From Anaerorhabdus sp036637135 (lineage in GTDB: Bacteria; Bacillota_I; Bacilli_A; Erysipelotrichales; Erysipelotrichaceae): a stretch of DNA of 37,042 nt. The position numbers and the translations under genes are program-made. Below the pieces are notes generated by a model, which saw only the letters and a list, made by a program, of their open reading frames with translations, ran no database searches and was not told where the DNA came from. Location: the NCBI RefSeq assembly GCF_036637135.1, contig NZ_JAVWNC010000020.1, positions 1 through 37,042 of the forward strand, read 5' to 3'. Numbering within the stretch: position 1 is the stretch's first letter; every line of letters begins with the position of its first letter. Shown in pieces: positions 32,843-37,042 of the stretch.

Positions 32843-33592
32843 CTAGTCTAATACGATTCCGCCATCACAATCGCCAATTTCGCCATTTACGAAGCTTGCC
32901 AAATCTGATGCAAAGAATAAAATCATTTGTGCTATTTCAACTGGTTCAGCTGCACGTCCTAATGGAATCATACTAATTACTTTTGCGTTTTTTTCTGCAT
33001 CCGCTTGTAAACTTGATGTCATACTCGTATGAGTGAATGATGGGCAAACAGCATTACAACTAATACCATATTTTCCACCTTCTTTAGCTATAGCTTTAGT
33101 TAAGCCATTAACTCCTGCTTTACTACTTGCATATGCTGCAGTACCTAGTAATCCTCCACCTATTTTTCCAGCAACAGATGAGATATTTACAATTCTACCT
33201 TTTCCTTTATCTTTGAAGTAAGGGAAGACTTCACTACATGTAGCAAAAGTTCCTGTTAAATTAATACGAATTGTTCTTTCCCATTCTTCATCAGAAATAT
33301 TTTCAAATGAATTCTTACTAATAACACCACCACAGTTGATTAATATATCAACATGATCTAAATCCTTAAGAATCTTACCAATAACTTCTCTGATATTTTT
33401 ACTATCTCCTAAATCAATCTTATAAAAATATGCTGAATCACCAAATTCATTTTTAGTTGCATTACCAATTTCCTCATTGATATCACAAATTACAACTCTT
33501 CCCCCACCATTAATAATTCCTTTAGCAGTTTCTTTACCAATACCTTGCGCAGCTCCTGTAATAATGGCTACTTTGTTACTAAAATCAAACAT
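32843..33592 (-). CDS. SDR family oxidoreductase, likely sugar-acid dehydrogenase
   Basis: A 249-residue classical short-chain dehydrogenase. The Rossmann motif TGAAQGIG is at 12-19, D37 ends the second strand (favouring NAD+), and the active site has N111, S138/S139, Y154 and K158. The usual NNAG is changed to NCGG (87-90). Operon with kdgT suggests a dehydrogenase acting on a keto-deoxy sugar acid, such as a KduD-like step, but the sequence alone does not prove this. AGGAGG precedes the ATG; -10 TATAAT at 33644-33649. Confidence 0.88.
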   Translation of the reverse strand: MFDFSNKVAIITGAAQGIGKETAKGIINGGGRVVICDINEEIGNATKNEFGDSAYFYKIDLGDSKNIREVIGKILKDLDHVDILINCGGVISKNSFENISDEEWERTIRINLTGTFATCSEVFPYFKDKGKGRIVNISSVAGKIGGGLLGTAAYASSKAGVNGLTKAIAKEGGKYGISCNAVCPSFTHTSMTSSLQADAEKNAKVISMIPLGRAAEPVEIAQMILFFASDLASFVNGEIGDCDGGIVLD

Positions 33593-33619
33593 ATCTTGTC
33601 CTCCTTAATTTGCACAATC

Positions 33620-33641
33620 ATTTGATATTTAAATCACAAAT
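33620..33641. promoter_or_regulatory. Imperfect palindrome in the SDR operon leader
   Basis: ATTTG and CAAAT flank a symmetrical ATTTAAAT core; 22 bases with two mismatched pairs. It lies downstream of the predicted start of the SDR operon and could be a second site. Confidence 0.3.
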
Positions 33642-33643
33642 TG

Positions 33644-33649
33644 ATTATA
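33644..33649 (-). promoter_or_regulatory. -10 box for the SDR-kdgT operon
   Basis: TATAAT on the minus strand about 52 bases before the SDR ATG. The expected -35 region falls exactly on the palindrome at 33657-33672 and is a poor match, as is usual for activator-dependent promoters. Confidence 0.55.
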
Positions 33650-33656
33650 TGTTAGT

Positions 33657-33672
33657 TGTTAATTAATTAACA
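33657..33672. promoter_or_regulatory. Perfect 16-bp palindrome, candidate operator of the PucR-type regulator
   Basis: TGTTAATTAATTAACA is self-complementary over its whole length. It covers the -35 zone of the SDR operon and lies just upstream of the regulator's -35 (TTTATC, 33675-33680). It could serve both divergent promoters. Confidence 0.5.
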
Positions 33673-33674
33673 TG

Positions 33675-33720
33675 TTTATCTAGCATAAGAATTGGTGTAT
33701 AATTTGTGCTAACAGCACAA
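33675..33720 (+). promoter_or_regulatory. Promoter and inverted repeat before the PucR-type gene
   Basis: -35 TTTATC (33675-33680), 17-bp spacer, -10 TATAAT (33698-33703). TTGTGCT-AAC-AGCACAA (33704-33720) is an inverted repeat at the predicted start; a related half site (TTGTGCA on the minus strand) occurs near 33611-33617. Confidence 0.45.
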
Positions 33721-33732
33721 GGAGATAAATCA

Positions 33733-34950
33733 ATGAAATTAAGTAAAAAGGATCAATTAATTGAAGCTGCAATTAAAGGTGAAGATTTTGGCGAGTTAGT
33801 AAACATTGCATCAAAACTTCTTAATAACCCTCTTGTTATCATAAGTAATTCATATAATATTATTGCTTATTCAAAGACATTTTCAGTGGATGATAGCGCA
33901 TGGACAAATGCTACAAAAAGAGGGTATATCACATTAGAATTTGGCGCTACACTAAACAATTGGAATCAACATGTTGACCACACAAAAAATATCGATTGTA
34001 TTACTGTAACAGAAATCAGCAAATACACTCGACGTTTTTTAAAAATGATATACAAAGGAAAGATCATGGGTTACTTAAATATAACAGATGTGAATAACTG
34101 TTTAGATAAAGTAGAGAATTCATTATATCTATTGGTAGCAAGTTTACTAGCTAAAGAAATCGCATTTAATCATCGTGATTATTCCAATCATACCGCAACA
34201 TTTGAAGAGATATTATTTGAGTTATCAAATGATGCTTTTATCAATAAGCTTCACTTCATTGATCGTGTATCTAGCTGTAATGTAAATATACAAACTCAAT
34301 ATCAAGTAGCCTGTGTCGATTTAAAACATTTTACATCCTATAATGCCAGAGAAGATAATTTCAAAAATGAAATCTTATCCTTTTTTCCAAAGTCATCAAT
34401 TATAATTAATAATCAATTGTTGATAATTTTAATCGATCTAGCCAAAAGAAAAGATACTTTATACAGTAAAAAGTTAGAGAATTATTTAACTAAAAAAGAA
34501 TTAATCATGGGTGTAAGTGATACATTTCATGACTTATATGAATTTAAACATTATATAAAAGAAGCAAAATCATCTATTTATTTTCGTAAATTCCTACTAA
34601 AAAAGGAACGTATTATTAATTATGATCAAATAAAACAATTTGATTTATTAAATAAGTTTAGTGTCAGTGAGTTACCCTACTATTGCAACCAAAAACTCTA
34701 TAACTTATATATCCAAGAAAAAGGAGAAGGCACAGAATACATTAAAACACTTAGAACTTATTTAGAGTTTAACCATAGCGTCAAAGAAACTGCAGAAGTT
34801 TTATTTATTCATAGAAATACAGTTAACTACCGTATACAAAGAATCAAGGAATTACTTGAAATTGAAATTGGTGATAATCACCAAATCAATGAATTGTTAT
34901 TTTCTTGTGCGTTATTGCAAATCATTGAAGACAAGTATAATATCGATTAA
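33733..34950 (+). CDS. PucR/CdaR-type helix-turn-helix transcriptional regulator
   Basis: A 405-residue regulator. The N-terminal about 130 residues have a sensory-type fold (NPLVIISNSYNIIAYSK); a middle GGDEF-like linker follows. The C-terminus is the PucR HTH_30 domain: TYLEFNHSVKETAEVLFIHR then NTVNYRIQRIKELL. Relatives include CdaR, which senses sugar diacids, fitting the sugar-acid genes divergent from it. AGGAGA precedes the ATG at 33733; the open frame from 33706 has no ribosome site. Confidence 0.86.
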   Translation: MKLSKKDQLIEAAIKGEDFGELVNIASKLLNNPLVIISNSYNIIAYSKTFSVDDSAWTNATKRGYITLEFGATLNNWNQHVDHTKNIDCITVTEISKYTRRFLKMIYKGKIMGYLNITDVNNCLDKVENSLYLLVASLLAKEIAFNHRDYSNHTATFEEILFELSNDAFINKLHFIDRVSSCNVNIQTQYQVACVDLKHFTSYNAREDNFKNEILSFFPKSSIIINNQLLIILIDLAKRKDTLYSKKLENYLTKKELIMGVSDTFHDLYEFKHYIKEAKSSIYFRKFLLKKERIINYDQIKQFDLLNKFSVSELPYYCNQKLYNLYIQEKGEGTEYIKTLRTYLEFNHSVKETAEVLFIHRNTVNYRIQRIKELLEIEIGDNHQINELLFSCALLQIIEDKYNID

Positions 34951-35019
34951 AATCACTACAATTGAAAATTTTTGTAACAAGTAATAAGATGAAAATAGAA
35001 AGTTAGATTGGGTATCATT

Positions 35020-36900
35020 ATGAAAGATACATTGTTTATTCTATCTACATTTATTGCATTTATTCTAGTATTTTATTACTTAGCCCATCGCTACCCTACC
35101 GCAAGAAAGTTATTCGCATATTTTTCAGTAGCTATACTAGTAATATACATTTTTTGGCGTGGTTTTTTCACTTTACCTTTTAATTCCCCATTGTCAACCT
35201 TTATTGGTGTCATCTTCTTTATAGCGGAAGTTGTGGGATTAATCGTATTCTCTCTTTTCATTTTGTTAATTCATGATTATTCTCCTATTTGTACAACTAA
35301 TATAAACGTGGATACAAGTTTTACACCTAGTGTAGATTTCTTAATCTGTACATATAACGAAGATATCCGTCTTGTAATGGCTACGGCTAATATCGCAAAA
35401 GTTTTACCTTACCCAAATAAAAAAATATTTATATGTGATGATGGACATCGTCCAGAGTTTGAATCATTATGTCGTAAATTTGGATTTTACTATATATCAA
35501 GACCTACAAATGAACATGGTAAAGCTGGAAATATTAACTATGCATTAAGCAAAACAAACAGTGAATTCTTTGTTGTTTTAGATGCCGATTTTATGGTTAA
35601 AGAAAATTTCATATTCCGTGCGATTACAAAGTTTAAGGATGAAAGCGTCGCACTCGTACAATATCCTCAAGCATTTTATAATAAAGATCCTTTCCAACTC
35701 ATGAATAGTTCCCTGTACAATGAACAAGAATTATTCATGCGTTTCTTTGAACCTGCATTAGCTAGAAACAATGCCTTAATTCATATTGGAACAAATTCTA
35801 TAATGAGAAGAAGCGCCATCGAAAAAATTGGTGGTATTCCTACTGATAGTATTACCGAGGATATGGCAACCGGTTTATTACTTCAAGAAAACGGATATAA
35901 AACTATTTATATTAACGAAGTATATGCATTGGGAATCACTCCCTATAATGTTCATGATTTAGCAGCACAGCGTCAAAGATGGGCAAGAGGAGCCATTCAA
36001 GTCTTTAGACATCATAGTCCTTTTAAAATGAAAGGCTTATCAATAAAACAAAAGTTATGTTATTACAACTCATTATTCTATTGGTTAACTTCATTTCAAA
36101 AACTAATCTACATGATTGTTCCATCATTATTTTTGATATTCGGTATATTCATTGTTAACTCAAATCTAAAGTCATTCTTGTTATTTTTCATACCACCATT
36201 GTTGTTAATTACACTCTCTTTTAGATTGTATATTCCTGATATAAGAACATTAAGTACTTCTCATATTTACGATAGTTTTGTAGCCCCTATTCACGCAAGC
36301 GCAATTATCAAGGAATTATTTATACATGAAAAAGTATTTAAAGTAACAAGAAAAGATGTTTCCTTTGATACTAAATTCGATTATAAAACAGTAATGCCAC
36401 ATATCATATTAACAATATGGTTAATAATTGCAGTTATTATTGGATTAATAAAGATATTCATTGGTTCAGCAAATTCTTTGGGATTAATACTATCAGTAGG
36501 TTGGTCTATATTTAATCTCTATGGGTTAATATTCGCTATTTCTGCAGCTAAAACTAGAGAAGTCATCAATGATGCTGATGCACTAAGTATTGTGATTGAT
36601 GAATCAGTAGCTTATGATGATCAAGTTTTTAAGATTGACCGCTTTAACTATAATGGCTTTAGAATGATTGATCTTAATTCAAAAACATCGTCATTGTTTA
36701 AACTTAATGATATGTATATTTTTAAGATATTGAATTATGATATCGAAATATCTACAAAATGCTTATCAATAAATAATACAAATGCTGTCTTCACATTTGA
36801 AAACCTGAACCCAGAAGAAGCTGATAAATTATCTAAGTTTTACAGTATGAAATTATACACACACAAACCAGTTAACTTTTGTGAACAATATACAGAATAA
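35020..36900 (+). CDS. BcsA-like GT2 family processive glycosyltransferase with degenerate PilZ-like tail
   Basis: A 626-residue membrane glycosyltransferase of the cellulose synthase group. Two or three N-terminal helices (about 3-85) precede the GT-A domain: D140/D141, DAD at 188-190 for UDP-sugar and metal, TED at 279-281 as the base, and QRQRW at 317-321 gripping the glycan. About four helices follow (roughly 345-520). The last 100 residues look like a PilZ beta barrel but lack the RxxxR and D/NxSxxG motifs that bind c-di-GMP. I chose the ATG at 35020 over an in-frame TTG at 35008. No BcsB or other partner is nearby. The polymer is not known. Confidence 0.85.
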   Translation: MKDTLFILSTFIAFILVFYYLAHRYPTARKLFAYFSVAILVIYIFWRGFFTLPFNSPLSTFIGVIFFIAEVVGLIVFSLFILLIHDYSPICTTNINVDTSFTPSVDFLICTYNEDIRLVMATANIAKVLPYPNKKIFICDDGHRPEFESLCRKFGFYYISRPTNEHGKAGNINYALSKTNSEFFVVLDADFMVKENFIFRAITKFKDESVALVQYPQAFYNKDPFQLMNSSLYNEQELFMRFFEPALARNNALIHIGTNSIMRRSAIEKIGGIPTDSITEDMATGLLLQENGYKTIYINEVYALGITPYNVHDLAAQRQRWARGAIQVFRHHSPFKMKGLSIKQKLCYYNSLFYWLTSFQKLIYMIVPSLFLIFGIFIVNSNLKSFLLFFIPPLLLITLSFRLYIPDIRTLSTSHIYDSFVAPIHASAIIKELFIHEKVFKVTRKDVSFDTKFDYKTVMPHIILTIWLIIAVIIGLIKIFIGSANSLGLILSVGWSIFNLYGLIFAISAAKTREVINDADALSIVIDESVAYDDQVFKIDRFNYNGFRMIDLNSKTSSLFKLNDMYIFKILNYDIEISTKCLSINNTNAVFTFENLNPEEADKLSKFYSMKLYTHKPVNFCEQYTE

Positions 36901-37021
36901 TGATGTCCTATCTATGATAACTTAATCTTCAAGATAATAATATTTTATTTCATTTCATAAATTATTAATAAATATAATTCATTTTTCAAGAGGTTATTCA
37001 TACGATTGGAATACATATTAA
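36901..37021. other. AT-rich spacer
   Basis: About 120 bases with no open frame of note after the glycosyltransferase gene. No clear hairpin terminates that gene here, and no convincing promoter can be named. Confidence 0.5.
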
Positions 37022-37042
37022 AACCTGTGCATAGCACAGGTT
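37022..37042. terminator. Hairpin at the right window edge
   Basis: AACCTGTGC (37022-37030) pairs with GCACAGGTT (37034-37042). On the minus strand a TTTAATAT tail follows, so it may end a minus-strand gene beyond the window; the plus-strand tail is cut off. Confidence 0.6.

Noticed and set aside
1..37042. CRISPR arrays, insertion sequences, prophage or rRNA
   Set aside because: No regularly spaced repeats, transposase or integrase motifs, phage structural genes or rRNA-like sequences were seen on either strand.

Overview
The window is 37 kb of AT-rich (about one third G+C by eye), gene-dense bacterial chromosome. Gene spacing is tight, Shine-Dalgarno sequences are strong (AGGAGG type), -10 boxes are usually TATAAT and U-tailed hairpin terminators are common. 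The gene set (HrcA/CIRCE operator, family II CBS-type pyrophosphatase, MgtE, YitT, DUF4256, DUF523, DHHW/MBOAT/DUF4358 cassette, QueH) points to a low-GC Gram-positive of the Bacillota, plausibly an Erysipelotrichia-like or clostridial lineage. That placement is inference. I see no phage, transposase, CRISPR array or rRNA; it reads mostly as core chromosome.

Layout. 1-1634: tRNA-Arg(CCG) on the minus strand, then a FUSC-like membrane protein and a Cof-type HAD phosphatase on the plus strand. 1584-6732 (minus): an RluA-type pseudouridine synthase downstream of a five-gene block holding two ABC-2 type exporters (two ATPases, three related permeases). 6752-7934 (minus): a GNAT acetyltransferase and a DUF4256 protein. 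7941-12394 (minus): an envelope-modification operon (DUF4358 lipoprotein, MBOAT acyltransferase, DHHW protein) with an RlmD-type rRNA methyltransferase as its last gene. 12436-14725 (minus): a degenerate PPase-like protein, then an operon of membrane protein, ArsR repressor and FMN-dependent alpha-hydroxyacid oxidase.

14770-19130 (plus): queuosine genes tgt-queA-queH, then mgtE behind a 140-base leader that contains a 23-codon ORF and possible alternative base pairing. 19133-24663: Mn-dependent pyrophosphatase, YitT protein, cyclophilin and two small membrane proteins on minus; rlmA on plus; DUF523 on minus. 24689-27250: an XRE regulator divergent from htpG, the latter under a near-perfect CIRCE element. 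27250-31872: a predicted Mn2+ exporter (CDF), an orphan membrane protein, a WYL regulator, MutY and a sirtuin.

31875-34950: a 2-keto-3-deoxygluconate permease and an SDR dehydrogenase, divergent from a PucR/CdaR-type activator across an intergenic region rich in dyad symmetry. 35020-36900: a BcsA-like processive glycosyltransferase with a degenerate PilZ-like tail. The last 140 bases hold an AT-rich spacer and a hairpin at the window edge.

The observations most worth a second look are the mgtE leader ORF with its competing stems, the glycosyltransferase with an apparently ligand-blind PilZ-like tail, the palindromes between the KDG/SDR genes and the PucR gene, the CIRCE-controlled htpG, and the ArsR/oxidase operon.
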